A stretch of 64,000 bases of DNA from NCBI GenBank assembly GCA_019454045.1, contig SKCR01006516.1, positions 248,001 to 312,000 on the forward strand. The letters run 5' to 3'. The DNA comes from Zanthoxylum bungeanum. Lineage: Eukaryota > Streptophyta > Magnoliopsida > Sapindales > Rutaceae. The notes beneath the pieces were generated by a model that saw only the letters and a program-made list of their open reading frames with translations, had not been told where the DNA came from and ran no database searches. How positions within the stretch are numbered: position 1 is the first letter of the stretch; every line of letters begins with the position of its first letter. This document shows positions 1 through 12,440 of the stretch, one piece after another. A program made the translations under genes and the position numbers.

Positions 1-59
1 CTATGCCTACTCTCTCTATGATTGTTTTCCTTATCCTTATCAGGGTTACAACCATTTTT

Positions 60-820
60 TTACATCTTAAGAAATTTCCTAAACCTTTTAGCAAACATGG
101 CCAAATCAGAATCCATAAGGATAATACCATTATCATCACTTGATGGATCATGACGAACTTCCTTTGTGATCTTCATCGCTATGGTTTTGGGCTTTCTATA
201 CCCATGAAATTTTTTCTTATACACCTGCAGTTTTCCTACGAGGTCCTCTAGTTTAAGGTGATATAGGTCATTACTTTCATCGATGGCCGTGATCTTTGGC
301 AAAAACTGATCAGGTAGGGATCTAAGAATTTTCCTAACTATCTTATTTGTAGGAATGGTCTCACCTAGGTTAAAGCTTGAGTTAACTATATCGTTAATCT
401 TAGCGTAAAATTTATAGAAGGTCTCATCATCTTCCATCCTAGCGACCTCAAACCTAGTGGCAAGTTCTTGGAGTCTATTATTTTTATCAGACAATGTGCT
501 CTCATGCCCAGTCTAAAGATGACCCATGCATCTTTGGCTATCTCGCACATTGAATAACATTAATTGCCTTACTATTCCTATTGCTAGCATCAAACTCCTC
601 CTTAGTCCAGGTCAGTTTATCTTTATGGGAAGAGACCCCATCAACCATAACCACGATAGGTTTCCACCCGTACTCTACTGACATCCAGACTCTCTCATCT
701 AAGGACTTAAGGAATGCTCTCATTCGAACCTTCCAATGTAAGTACTTTATCTGATCAAAGAATATGAGACAATTTAGTTGACTTCATTCCATAGATAAAA
801 TGGGTCAAGGATCCAGGTCA
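60..820 (-). pseudogene. Copia gag (UBN2/Retrotran_gag_2-like), 5' part, broken
   Basis: Two open stretches on the minus strand (723-538, then 494-60) lie in different frames and read as one plant Copia Gag. The first has MRAFLKSLDERVW and KLTWTKEEFDASNRN. The second has QELATRFEVARMEDDETFY, VRKILRSLPDQF and LEDLVGKLQVY, the usual order of the UBN2-type Gag domain. Gag packages element RNA in virus-like particles. The frame change near 500-540 and a stop after 538 show it is dead. It begins just after the primer binding site and LTR at 821-1970 and runs toward the left window edge. Family assignment rests on motif recognition; the lineage (SIRE/Maximus-like) is a guess from LTR type. Confidence 0.85.
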
Positions 821-834
821 GGCTCTTATACTAA
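821..834 (-). other. Primer binding site of the left Copia element, degenerate
   Basis: Read on the minus strand this is ATTAGTATAAGAGC, close to the initiator-Met tRNA site TTGGTATCAGAGC. It lies one base from the LTR edge at 836, where a Copia primer binding site should be. Confidence 0.7.
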
Positions 835-1378
835 TTGAAAATTCTTATTTTGTCCTAGGTTCTGACCATATGTGAAATTAAGCACAATGATTTAAGACAA
901 GTCCTGGATATTGTTCCTATGGATTACCAACAAGCACCCTTAATTCTAAGCAATTATAAATCCATGCAAATATATCAAAGCAATAAATAATAACGCAGAA
1001 AATAAAATCAACACAATAATTTTTTTAAGAAGTAAAATACCACTCCGGGTATCTAGGCTACCAGCCAAAATCCACTATAATGAGAAAAACTTACAATGAT
1101 GGTAAAAGACCTATGGCAGCAACTCCGCTGACTCTAATACCTCTAGATTGTAATAACCCGAAGAACTCATCGAGCCCATACCAAACGACCTTCTTTAGAA
1201 CCTTTGAAGTTTCCAAGCTAATCAACCTTGTAGCATGCAACGTCGGAACTCCGACTACCAATCTTCCTCTTTGAGAACTCTGAAGGCTTAGGAAATTGGG
1301 TTAGGGTTGTGTTTCTGTGTTGATGGTCACTCAAAGATCAACCTCACCAAAAGAAAGAAGACAATGTAAACAAAAAAA

Positions 1379-1534
1379 GTCTTCAAGGTGAAAATCAAGA
1401 AGGTTGAAAGCAACGAAGATTTTAGGCTTTGAATAATGTATTTTTACCAAAAAAACGTCTTCAAGGTGAAAATCAAGAAGGTTGAAAGCAACAAATATTT
1501 TAGGCTTTGAATAATGTATTTTTAACCTTGTGAA
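1379..1534. repeat. 78-bp tandem duplication inside the LTR
   Basis: The stretch beginning GTCTTCAAGGTGAAAATC at 1379 is repeated from 1457 with few differences. Both copies end near AATAATGTATTTTTA. Confidence 0.9.
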
Positions 1535-1635
1535 GGTGGCTCTAAGTTTGTTTATATAGGTAAGTCCAAGGCTATGGTTTCCTTGTACAAAACAGGCTTA
1601 ATCACACGTCTAAATTAACCTACTTATGCACAGAC

Positions 1636-1860
1636 ATTTGAACGCCAAAAGAACGCGTATCGAACGTGGGCTATTCCAAAAACTCATTCGAACGTTGTCC
1701 TGCATGCACCTCGAACGAAAACTCAATGGAAAACTTCATTCGAATGGAAAGATGAACGCACTACTCACGGGAACCTTCTGGCAAGTTTCATTTGAACCCA
1801 AACACGAACCTGACACGAACGTCACTCGTTCGAATGCAAACACGAACGCATCACTAACAC
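1636..1860. repeat. Cluster of TTCGAACG-like palindromic sites
   Basis: At least eight copies of ATCGAACG, TTCGAACG, TTCGAATG or similar occur in 225 bases, spaced irregularly. This part of the LTR is richer in CG dinucleotides than its AT-rich surroundings. Confidence 0.65.
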
Positions 1861-2049
1861 ATATCTGATTCCTTCACGGAAAGTCTGCCAATTACCACTC
1901 AAATTGCTCTGAGATCTTCAAGACTCATTACAACATAATTGAACTTGTTTTATTACGGACATTGCCAACAAATATGGAACTAAAACAAGCCATTTACGTT
2001 TTTTGGTTGATGAAATGGATGAATAAATAGTACACCTTTTATAGAAAAA

Positions 2050-2458
2050 ATGGCTGATTTTTGGTGATGAAAGGAGTGTCTTACATTTTGCCACATATAA
2101 AAGCTTTGATTTAAAAATACAGATTAGTATTCAAAAAAAATTATATTTTTGACTTGATTCTGGTCTGAATTTAAGAAAATGATCAACTTGAAAGTTGTTG
2201 ATCTCGGTCTAAGATTTCCAACCATATAAAGATCATTAAAATCGGACATCGTATGAAAATATTACAGTAAAAAAATAAAAAGTTACATGTTGACTTTGTT
2301 AAGCTAAAAAGAAGGTGTTGAAGCTAAAAATATATCCCGAGTCTCTGGTCGGAATTTCTAAGGTTTCTAACCTTTTAACACATGATTATATTATTAATAA
2401 CATGTCATGCATGATGAATTATTATATTGGGCATGTTATGGCTGACCGGGGTGTTACA
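2050..2458. mobile_element. Old Gypsy-type LTR end, remnant
   Basis: The 2150-2280 part resembles 18430-18535 in the nested Gypsy solo LTR: both contain a 'tggtc(t/c)gaattt', 'cttgaaagtt' and 'gatctcg(g/a)tct' order. The segment ends GGGGTGTTACA at 2458, a typical LTR terminus. The other end and a target-site duplication were not found. Confidence 0.45.
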
Positions 2459-2567
2459 CTTCTTGTAAACTTGAAGAGACAACGAGAGTTGCTTAGGTAG
2501 TGTTATGCGACCCTTGCGTAGATTAGCAAAAGAAATCATCATAATATAATACCATATCATTTAAACT
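2459..2567. other. Short AT-rich spacer, nothing recognised
   Basis: No frame, motif or repeat could be supported between the old LTR end and the 123-bp tandem repeat. Confidence 0.5.
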
Positions 2568-2915
2568 AATATATATATTTTTATCATATATCTTTTGTGA
2601 TGTTACCATGTGTTACTTTGAAACTTTGAAATATTTGATGCATCATATCATACTAACATATATTTTTGTCCCTATCTTTTATGGTGTTGCAATGTGTCAT
2701 TTTGAAACATTTAAATATTTGATGTTTTTAGTAAGTGAATGAACTTGATTTAATGAACATATTTTCCATTTATACTAACATATATTTTTGTCTTATATCT
2801 TTTATGGGATTACCACGTGTCATTTTGAAACGTTGAAATATTTGATGTATTTTATAAGTGGATGAACTTGATGTAATGAATGCATTTATCATTTATACTA
2901 ATATATATTTTTGTG
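2568..2915. repeat. AT-rich tandem repeat, unit about 123 bp
   Basis: Units beginning ACTAACATATATTTTTGTC start at 2651 and 2774, and another start appears at 2897. A shorter unit lacking about 40 bases precedes them at 2568. Each carries a TGTGTCATTTTGAAAC-like core and AAATATTTGATG. Confidence 0.8.
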
Positions 2916-3139
2916 TGAACATGACTGCAAGGACTAATAACACTATCAAATTAATTTATTAATTAATTAAAGTGACTTTTTCTTCAATTTAATTAGTTAC
3001 AGAAAACATGATAAGTGGAATAGGATTATCTTAATGTTTGTTATCAACTTATTATTGTTCTTATGTACTTTTATTTATTTGAAATAAATAAAATTTATTT
3101 TTTTCTTTTCAAAAAAAAAAGTCAAAAAAAAAAATTGGT

Positions 3140-3245
3140 ATTATTACAACATAATATACATATTTATAATTTCTCAAGTAGAAAATTGATTCAAAAATCA
3201 TGATATCACTACAACATAATATACATATTTATAATTTTTAAGGGG
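3140..3245. repeat. Short direct duplication in AT-rich DNA
   Basis: The string ACAACATAATATACATATTT occurs near 3145 and again near 3209, about 64 bases apart. The second copy is preceded by CACT, giving CACTACAACA, which resembles a CACTA transposon tip. That link is weak. Confidence 0.55.
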
Positions 3246-3299
3246 AAATTTTGACTCAAATTATACCAAATAGTAATTATAAATGATTTTTATTTTCCA

Positions 3300-3740
3300 T
3301 ACTTTGAAAAAATATGACTCTAATTGAGTTCAATGTGACTTAAGTGAAATGTGACTGAGCTCAATTTGACTAGTGAACTAAATATGACTTAAGTAAAATG
3401 TGATTGTGGCATAGGTTCAGCAATATGATTGGGTATAAGCAATGTGATTAAGATATTTTTATCTTTATTTTTATCTTCTTGATAATTTTAATTAAAAAAT
3501 AAGCATCTCTCAAAATATTTAAAATATTTGACCATAATAAAATTTCAAATGAATATCATTGTGCATATGTTTCGAAAAAAAAATAATAATAAAAAAAGAC
3601 ACTCAGAATTTAGTGAACACAATCTTAGTCACAGACACATTTTAGTGCATCTAGTCACATTTTGTTGAGCTCAATCACATTTCATTGAGCTGAGTTACTC
3701 TTTAATGAGTTCATTCACATTTTTTAGTGTTCAACATTTA
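3300..3740. repeat. Imperfect inverted repeat (fold-back / MITE-like)
   Basis: The left arm (about 3305-3400) contains GAGTTCAATGTGACTTAAG and GTGACTGAGCTCAATTTGAC. The right arm (about 3635-3735) contains the complementary pattern, with GAGCTCAATCACATTTCATT and GAGTTCATTCACATTTTT. The arms could pair over roughly 90 bases with mismatches around a 230-base AT-rich loop. Confidence 0.55.
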
Positions 3741-3899
3741 TTAAATAAAAGAACTTTTTGTTGGACTTATTATTTGTTAAATAATTAACTATATTTGTTA
3801 TTTTAAAAAGTATGAACAGTTATTCTAGTTGATGATACTATAGTATTAATCATTAAAAAAAATAGTATTAATTATCATGAAATAGTTAAAAAATAAAAT

Positions 3900-4080
3900 C
3901 AATTTACCGACTGCCTACACATTCGGTTGGTAATTTATCCACTGCTTATACATTCAATCGGTAAATTAAAATATTACCGACCAAATGAATAGGCAGTCGG
4001 TAAATTTTCGTTTACCGCCAAACAAAACCAGGTTACCCACTTTTTTTTTTACCGTCCGAATTAATTCGGTCGGTAAATAT
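3900..4080. repeat. CACTA subterminal repeats
   Basis: Direct and inverted copies of (T/A)TTACCGAC(C/T)G alternate with ATTCGGTCGGTAAAT-like copies at about 3903, 3928, 3955, 3974, 3997 and 4049-4078. Such repeats bind the accessory protein in known CACTA systems. Confidence 0.75.
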
Positions 4081-5449
4081 TCTATATACAAAAACCAATT
4101 CTTCCCTGATTCACTCTCTGATCTTTGGTCTCTCTATGTCTCTCGCTCAAGAACTCCCTGCACTGACGGCCCACAGTTAGCCACCACCGTCGGAGCTCGC
4201 ACGAAGCCACTTGCCGTCACCAGAATTATTGGTAGTCGTTGGAATTTGGTAAATTCAAAAATTACGCTTTTATAATTTGGTTATTGTTAGGAATTTTTTG
4301 GTTTTATAATTTGATTATTATTAGGATTCGAAAATTAGGATTTTTTTGTTCTGATTTTGTAGTAATTTGGATTCAAAAAAATAATTTGGTTATATTTTTT
4401 TGAGGTTACAGTGCCTCGTTTGAGTTGGATTAAGCATTTCAAAATTATGTGAAATTCCAAGTTTTCTAACAGTTGTATCTATTTTTCTTTCTTAGATTAG
4501 AAACATCGATTTTGTTTGTAATACTGATACATACACATAGAAAGATTATTAGCTGTTTAATGCAAGCATAGACCTCAAAGACTCTTGCTTGTCGGATTAT
4601 GCTTCCTGGAATTAGATTGATTAGGGAATTTATTTACAGAACTTTTATAATTTTTCTTTTGTGTATTAGTGATGTTTAAGCTCAAAAAGGTTATAAGCAA
4701 CTGGAACCAACTTTCTTCAATGTTTGTTTCAATTATGGAAACCTCATATACAACATTTAGTGACAACCCTTCGAGACCCTCCTTTCTTTCTTCTTACATT
4801 CTTCTTTATTTTTAAGTAGTATATCTATGTTCTGTTTTGGTAAATTTGTTATTATGAGCCTGATGTTCGATTTAGAAGGTGATGAGTAAAGTATGAAACA
4901 TTGGATCATGTAAGTTGTGATTGGTGGTTGGGCCTAAAACGGAGTTTGGAGAGGCACAAGTTGTGCAATAGATATGTAAAGTTTATTTGAAGTGCTTGTT
5001 TTGTGTAAATAAAAAATTTGGATTATCATAGTTATAGAGGAAACTCTATCTAAATTTCGATAGATGAAATAGTTATGTTGTATATATATGTTAAAATGAG
5101 TAACTGTAGTTGAAAATATATTTTTACAGTTTAAGGTAATCTACGAAATGACTACTTCAAAATCATCTCAATCCCATTTTTCCGCAGTGGGAGTTTTGAG
5201 GCTCCCAATAAAAAAGGAGAGGAAATACTATCGATGCCATATGGAATCGATAAGATAGAAAATGTTGAATTATTTGTTTGAAGTTTACTTCAAATAAACT
5301 TAGTTTATGTATGTTTAATTGAACTATTGAATTGAAATGTGCATTATGATTGCGTTGATGAACTATTGTAATCACATTGCTATTACTAGATAGTTAGTTT
5401 GATTAAAATTAATTAATGCATTCTTGTTCTGATTATATTCTTACAAATA
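4081..5449. other. CACTA leader or intron region, no gene recognised
   Basis: This is T-rich DNA between the subterminal repeats and the accessory gene. The open frame at 3985-4275 covers repeat sequence and has no recognisable product. Nothing else was supported. Confidence 0.45.
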
Positions 5450-5722
5450 TGGCTAGAGGTACCAGTAGAGGTCTTCTCTATAGGGGTAGATCTATCTCTG
5501 GTAGTTCTATTGGGACCATAATAGTGAGGCCAGTCCCAACTCGGAGCACCCTCGGTCTTGATCAAACTCCACCTACACAGGATTCGATGACATCGGAGAA
5601 TACTAAGATAGGTGTCGCAGGTAATGCCAACATTATAGCATCAGCGACATTAAGTACTGGGTTAGGGCAACGCCATTAGCTCACTCAACGTGAGTGAGAG
5701 TAAGTTTCATTCACTATGAACA

Positions 5723-5769
<47 letters not shown>

Positions 5770-6960
5770 GTATATTTTTTAATATTTTTTTGTTTCCATT
5801 TTCAGTGGGTAGATTGAACAATCTAATATTTGTGCAAGTAAGATGCGTAAGATTTTTGAGGAACGGATGGTTTCAGAGGGAGTCTGTTGGAAGAAAGTTC
5901 CTTAGAGACGAAGAAATTATATTTTGAAGAGATTGAGGTATTTAAAAATTTTAATTAATTACTTAACATAAAAGATTTATAGTTAAAATATAATATTTAT
6001 AAGTTATTTCAATTGTTTTGCAAAAATACTTTTGGTGGGAGGAGGCAATTAATGCCATGATGCATACTACATGGGAGAAGAAGGCGACCGTTATGTACAA
6101 AGATATGTTGAACGAGATTAAGCAGAAAGGGAAGCAGCCATATTTCATAGACAATTTGCTATAGAATCATTTGAAGCAATATTAAGAATCTCCCGATTTT
6201 CGTGTAAGTTCATAAACGGCCTCCCGTAACTGATAATGTTTCGCCATCGAAGGAATGGAAATGATCAGACATACGGAAGGCACCGGATCGCATTACAACC
6301 ATGGTCACCATCTTGTAAGTATATAAATTGCAAGTAATAAATATTTCTTTGAATTACTTATTAATTTTTTAAAGTTAATTACTATTACATTGTTTGCAAA
6401 TGGATAGGAAAAACAATTGAGCTATCAACTTAGTGGCTTCGAGCTCTTCATGCATATACACATGAAGAAGAACAACGGACACACTTTTGTCTATTAGCGA
6501 TCTCATGACGTGCATGTAAGGTTTTATATATGTTTATGTTCGGTTGTTTTTTTTTTACTTATTTAACTTTAAAAAAATTATATTATATTATAACATGAAT
6601 TACATTTGTCACAGGATCGTTATACAGCTGTCCGAGACCAACTGCTGTAAACTGAGGAGCTGATAGATGAGGAACGACTGTTTATTGAGATTGCCAGAGG
6701 GGAAAAGAAGAAGCATGCATGTCTATGGTCTAGGAAACTAGTATGCACCAAAGGGTAGTTCTTTATCTTCTGTTGCATCGGCTTCACAGGCAGTAATGCA
6801 AGAGGAGATCACTATACTGAGACAACAGATGTAGGAGCATTAGGAGCATATGCAGCAGTAGATGCAGCAGCAGGAGTAAATGCAGCAAAAATAGAAGCAG
6901 ATACAACAACATATACAGGTGCAGGTCCGACTAGCTCTTCAGTTGATGCAGCAGCAAATG
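5450..6960 (+). pseudogene. Ptta/En/Spm plant transposase (Transposase_24-like), broken
   Basis: The start MARGTSRG at 5450 is followed by an S/T/G-rich N-terminus to 5679. Pieces of the conserved domain follow in changing frames: MRKIFEERMVSEG and LETKKLYFEEIE (about 5840-5938), AINAMMHTTWEKKATVMYKD (about 6045-6110), SHYNHGHHL (about 6290), FELFMHIHMKKNNGHTF (about 6440-6495) and DRYTAVRDQLL (about 6615-6650). A glutamine-rich tail follows at 6800-6960. This order matches the family seen with CACTA elements. Introns may explain some jumps (GTAAGT near 6315), but in-frame stops, for example at 5899, show decay. Copia C interrupts the 3' end at 6968. Confidence 0.75.
5724..5766. repeat. (ATT)n microsatellite
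   Basis: About 14 uninterrupted ATT units in a likely intron of the broken CACTA accessory gene. Confidence 0.98.
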
Positions 6961-6967
6961 TGGTTAC

Positions 6968-9353
6968 TGTAGGGGTTTTAAGGGAAATACCTGGGTAACG
7001 CAGCAGAACGCGGAAAATCAAAATTTTCGATTCAATAAATTTTTCTTGGATCAAATTAAACTTATTTATTTTAATTACCCAATACAAAAAAACTGAAATT
7101 TTACCCAAGATATCATATTCCTTATAAATTACCATTTGCCCCTTAACTTTGCTTTTTGTTCATTTTAGTCCTGAAATTATCAAAAATAATTTTGGATGAT
7201 TCCAAATCAGTTCTAAAATGATTTCTATCATGTCCAATACATGAGATTATAAATTGCAACAAAAACCCCATAAAAGTCCAAAATTGTCATGAGGTCCATT
7301 TGGTGGGTAAATTGTGCATTTTGCTCTTTACTTGTTCAAAACATGCCAAGATCAAATCCAATCAACCTAAAATTAAACATGCATCATATACACATCATAA
7401 TACATCACATATATGAAAAGCCCGAAATTTGGAAAGGATATAAATCCTAATTTTACAATTTCATCAATGTGAACAAATTTCATCAAATTAAACAAATCCA
7501 ATATTTCAATCAACGCTCTACCACACCAAACAAGTCTCACCACTTTTAAATAACTCTAGAATAATTCTAGGTCATCAAGGAGTGGCCTAACAACTCTAGA
7601 ATGGAAACTAGATCATCAAATGACCATAAGAATGCTTAATAACACATTATAAGCTTCCTTTGAATATCATACATGCAAACACCCATCATCAAAGCTTCCA
7701 ACCATCAAAAACATAAAAAGAATGAGTAGAAAAACCTAAGAACTACACATGTTGTAGCCAATAATGAAAGGAACAAATTTCCCTCTAATAAAAGGTTGAA
7801 AATACTTATTAAATCTTTGCCTTTCTTTGGATTTGATTCTTATTTCTTCTCTTTTTCTTTCAAATGTTTTGTTTTTCTTTTTGGAGGCTATGACTTTTGT
7901 ATCTCAAATGGAAAAAACAAAACCCTTTTATATTTAGGTCATGGCCGAAAATCACAAGAAAAAAAGGAAATAAGATATTTTCAAATTTTAACAAATTAAA
8001 ACAAATATCTCACAAGTCAAAACCAATTTGATGACTATTTCCTTTAATGCAAAAGTCAAACATTTATATTTGTAATCATTTCCTAACTTTATCATAATGT
8101 TAGATATTTATATTTTAATTATTTTAATTATTTAGCAATTAAATAATTAATTAATTACAATAATCTCAAATATATGTATTATATTTACTTTAAATATCTT
8201 AAATACATATATTAATGATATATGTCAAATATCATAATATGATAATTAATTAATGTATATTTAATGATATCATATATTAAATATAAATACATATTAAATA
8301 GAAAATGACGGTTCGACCCCTAATGCATATATCTTTCAACCTTTAAACGATTTATAAATCATCAACATTATTTATAAAAATTGCCCTAGTGCTCTATGAG
8401 TATATTTCATTAGTGAGACTCTCTAGATTCGGGCATATCCGTCACGAAATCCAATTTTGTGTCCATAATTCACTCACCCGTAAGTTCTGATGATCACGGA
8501 TAAACTCGCTGAATTATACAGGTCGATGTCATTGCATATGTTTAATTCTTCAGTCACATGTATCTGGATATATCCCAGAGATTTAGATGTAACTGTCAAA
8601 TCTCTATAGGGACAATCTTGTAGACGTCTCTATTAGCAATCTCTAAAAGAACACTTAGAACTCATTTCTAAAGTGTACCACGAGCCTATGGTTTTTATCT
8701 GATTGCTAATCATAAATGGACTACCTATGCTATTTATACAAAACTGACGAATCCTATCTTGACACACACAGGACACCCTGAGGATCTGTCCACACCCAAC
8801 GAACAAGCGGAGGTCTGACCTTAATAGGTCGGTGACGTGACTGCCATCTAAGTGTGGAAGATGTCTCGTATGGCCACAGTGGTATCTCAAGTCGAAGAAT
8901 CACTTATGCTACTCAACCCGAGAAGATTCTTATTGACGTTGGTGTATATTCCATTAAGAATCTTCGGTGATTCGTTAAGTGTTTATTTGCTATAAACACC
9001 TATATGTCTATACGAGTCTCCAAGACTAATGGTTCATTGAGAAACCACTGGAATCTATTATTCCATTATACGACATGTACCAAACTAAACTGGTTTACTT
9101 TACTGACCAAGTAGTGTAAACCTTGACCAAGAACTGTCTAAGAATGAAAACGTTATTATACAACTCAATGTTAGTTGCGACGCTTTTGCAACTGTATCTT
9201 AACTAATCATTCCATGGTCAATTACGTCCTTATCATATATAAAGATATATTATATTATAGAAAATGTTTATTTTATTCATAATAAAAAGTTTACAAAAGT
9301 ATTTACAAGGAAATACAACATGGAAATTAGCGATCTGAGCACCAACCCTAAAA
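6968..9353 (-). mobile_element. 3' LTR of Copia C
   Basis: The segment starts TGTAGGGGTTTT and ends CCAACCCTAAAA on the plus strand (CCTAACA is expected, by comparison with the related LTR at 51808). It matches 19999-21780 along its first 1.8 kb, for example GGAAAATCAAAATTTTCGAT at 7012 and 20043. Length is about 2.4 kb. The polypurine tract adjoins at 9355. Confidence 0.93.
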
Positions 9354-9354
9354 A

Positions 9355-9366
9355 ATCTCCCACTTG
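9355..9366 (-). other. Polypurine tract of Copia C
   Basis: Minus-strand AAGTGGGAGAT immediately precedes the 3' LTR. It primes plus-strand DNA synthesis. Confidence 0.85.
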
Positions 9367-9379
9367 ATCTAGTGCCAAT

Positions 9380-12300
9380 ATCGGTTGTATCTAATACCCA
9401 TCGACTCCACATGTTTATCAAATTACTTTGGAGGTATGGCCTTCGTAAGCGGGTCTGCTACATTATCTTCACTTGGTACCTTGCACACGACAATGTCCCC
9501 TCACGACACAATCTCTCGAATGATGTGGTACTTGCATTCCACATGCTTCGAATTCTGATGCGCCCTCAGTTCCTTTGCTTACGTAAAGGCTCTAGTATTA
9601 TCACAGTATGACAAAATCGCATTCTCGATACTTGGGACCACTTCCAGCTTTGTGATAAAGTTTCTAATCCATAAAGCTTCTTTTGCAGCTTCAGAAGTTG
9701 CAATGTATTCCGCCTCTGTGGTGGAATCTACTGTTGACCCCTGTTTGGAACTATTCCAGCAAACTGTAACTCCGTTAAGGGTAAAGACGAATCCAGATAT
9801 ATACTTTCTATCATCGGGATCCGATTGGAAGTCAGAATCCGTATACCCATTAACTTACAGTTCATTTCCTCCATATATGATCAACTTATCCTTAGTACCT
9901 TTAAGATACTTATGATATGTTTAATGGTCATACAATGGTCATTGCCTGGATTGGACTGATATCTACTGGTTACACCAACAACGAAACTTATATCAGGCCT
10001 AGTACATAACATTGCATACATTATGCTACCCAAACATGAAGCATAAGGTTGGTTAGACATTATAACCTTCTCATCTTCTGTTTACGGACACATCTTCTTT
10101 GAAAGATGAATCTCATGTCTGAACGGTATATTTGTTGTCTTACAGTTACCAAAATTATACCGTTCCAAGATCTTATCTATGTACGTTGATTGAGATAACC
10201 CAATCAGCTTCCTTTCTCTATCTCTATAGAATTTTATGCATAAAACATAGGAAGCTTCTCCTAGGTCCTTCATGGAGAAATTCTTACAGAGGTAAGCTTT
10301 GACGCCTTGCATCATCCCTATATCATCCTAATGATTAGGATGTCGTCAACATAGAGGAATAAAAATACCACCATGCTCCCACTGGCCTTCTGATACACAT
10401 AGGATTCTTTCGAAATCTTGAGAAAACCAGACAATCTAATAATCTCATCGAATCGAAGATTCCAACTTCGTGAAGCTTGTTTAAGTCCATAAATGGACTT
10501 CTTAAGCTTACATATCATACCTGAGTTCTCTCTGGATGCAAAACCCTCTGGTTGTTCCAAATAGATTTCTTCATCAAGAAATCCATTTAGAAAAGCCGTT
10601 TTGACATCCATTTGCCAAATCTCATAATCATGATAAGAAGCTATAGAAAGCAAAATCCTAATAGACTTAACCATTGCCACTGGCGAAAATGTTTCATTGT
10701 AGTTGATGTCAGGTCTCTGCGTGTAACCTTTTGCTACCTAACGGGCCTTAAAGGTTTCAACCTTTCCATCAGGCCCGCATTTCCTCTTGTAAACACATTT
10801 ACAATCGATAGGAGCAATTCCTTAGGGAAGCGGAACCAAGTCCCGAACCTGATTCTCATGCATTGAGTTTAACTCGGATTTCATGGCATCTTGCCATTTC
10901 ACGGAGTTGATGTCCAACATCGATTCTCTATATGTAAAAAAGTCAGTCTCTTCAACTAAGATAACATCGAGACTCTTTTCTTGTATCAAATACAAGCGTT
11001 CAGGAGGTCTAGATACCTTTTGTGACCTACTGAGTGTGTGTGTTGAAGGTTCGTCATCTACTTGAACTTCAAGTTCCCCCGTTGGTTCGTAGTTTTCACG
11101 TTGGACTTCATCAAGTTCAACCTGTCTATGATTACCACATTCTAACAAAAATTCTACCTCTAGAAATTTTACTAAACGAGCTACGAACACATTTCGATGC
11201 ACGGTATCATCGAACAAATATTCCTTCGTATTTGAAGGATACTCAACAAACCTAAACTTTTGCCCTTGAGGCGAAAGCCTATCTTGCTGACCCATCCTGA
11301 CATAGGCATGAGAACCCCAAACCTTAACATAATTAAGATTTGGTTTCCTACCGGTCCATATCTCATATGGAGTCGTAGGAACAGATTTTGAAGGAATCTT
11401 ATTCAAAAGATGTGCAGCTGTTAAAAGAGAGTAACCCCATAAATAATAGGGCAAATCTGTAAAACTCAACATAGATCAGACTATTTCCAATAAAGTCCAC
11501 TTTTTCCTTTCAGACAATCCATTGTGTTGTGGAGTACTTGAAAGAGTATATTGTGTGAGAATCACATTCTCTTTCATATAATCAATGAACTCACTACTTA
11601 TATATTCACCGCCTCGATCAGATCGAAGGCATTTAATATATTGATCAGTCTATTTTTCTACTTCATTACGATACTCTTTGAACTTTTCAACAGTTTTCGA
11701 TTTATGTCTCATCAGATAGACATAACCGTACCGTGGCAGATCATCGGTAAAGGTAACGAAGTATGAATAACAAATGTGAGCAGTCTGACTTAGTGGACCA
11801 CACACATCAGAATATACGAGTTCCAATAAGTTAGTGGCGCGGTGTCTAACACCAGAAAATGGGGCTTCGGTAATCTTACCCTGAATACATGATTCACAAG
11901 TTAGATAGGGTTCAATGGTGAGATCTGGTATCAAACCATTCCTAACCAATTGGGTAAGGCATTTCACGCCTATATGACCTAGCCTCATATGCCATAGTTC
12001 GATATTATTAACTACAGGTAAACTACGTTTATTAATCCTAGTATTCAAAATATCTCTAGAAGTATGCAATATGTAATAACCATGCTCATTTGGACAACAA
12101 AAGATCTGAATATTACGTTTATCATATAAATATAAAGAACATTTCTTAATATTAACATGATAAACTTATGTATCTAATACAAAAAGAGATATAATAATTG
12201 CTACACATCTTGATACAACGTAGCAATCATTTAACAAAAGGCTTTCACTCAGCAAAGAGATCTCGCATACTCTCACTGCAACTACATCCAGAGAGTCTCC

Positions 12301-12440
12301 ACTCCCAAAACGCAATTGCATCTCTCCAGGCTTCAGCTTCTTACTTTCCTTCAGCACCTGCAACGAATTATAAATGTGAACAGGACAAGCAAAATCCAAA
12401 ATTCAGCTGGATGTAACAGCTTCACAAGCTAGTGAGATAT
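9380..12440 (-). pseudogene. Copia C pol: protease, integrase, reverse transcriptase, RNase H, broken
   Basis: Minus-strand pieces in order: a protease-like part (12430-12166) with ACPVHIYNSLQVL and LLLNDCY, in which the catalytic D-T/S-G reads DFA. Next is the GAG-pre-integrase zinc domain and integrase core (12069-11650) with LWHMRLGHIG, CESCIQGK and VYSDVCGP, then the integrase end (11472-10822) with KIPSKSVPTTPYEIWTGRKP. Reverse transcriptase (10740-10082) has QMDVKTAFLNGFLDEEIYLE, the YVDD active site near 10340 and KNFSMKDLGEASYVL. RNase H is only decayed fragments (10075-9380). A one-base frameshift follows YVDD near 10320, and several stops separate the other pieces. The polyprotein is not functional. 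Confidence 0.92.

Larger units (their letters stand above)
836..1970 (-). mobile_element. 5' LTR of the left Copia element
   Basis: The segment starts TGAAAATTC and ends CATTGCCAACA on the plus strand, giving TG...CA ends. On the minus strand it starts TGTTGGCAATG and is followed by the primer binding site and gag. Length is about 1.1 kb. It contains a 78-bp tandem duplication (1379-1534) and a zone rich in TTCGAAC/TTCGAAT sites (1636-1860). The partner LTR is outside the window, so the limits rest on the ends and the binding site only. Confidence 0.7.
3895..6967 (+). mobile_element. CACTA (En/Spm) transposon fragment
   Basis: The left part has inverted TTTACCGACC-type subterminal repeats common in plant CACTA elements. 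The right part carries a broken gene for the plant Ptta/En/Spm accessory protein family (Transposase_24). The main catalytic TNP2-type transposase was not found. The fragment is cut at 6967 by Copia element C. Its true left tip is uncertain; CACTAC at 3206 is a possible but unproven start. Confidence 0.65.

Noticed and set aside
3985..4275. 96-codon plus-strand frame
   Set aside because: It starts within CACTA subterminal repeats and shows no family motif.
9372..11255. Plus-strand frames between 9372 and 12416
   Set aside because: They are shadows of the minus-strand Copia C pol.
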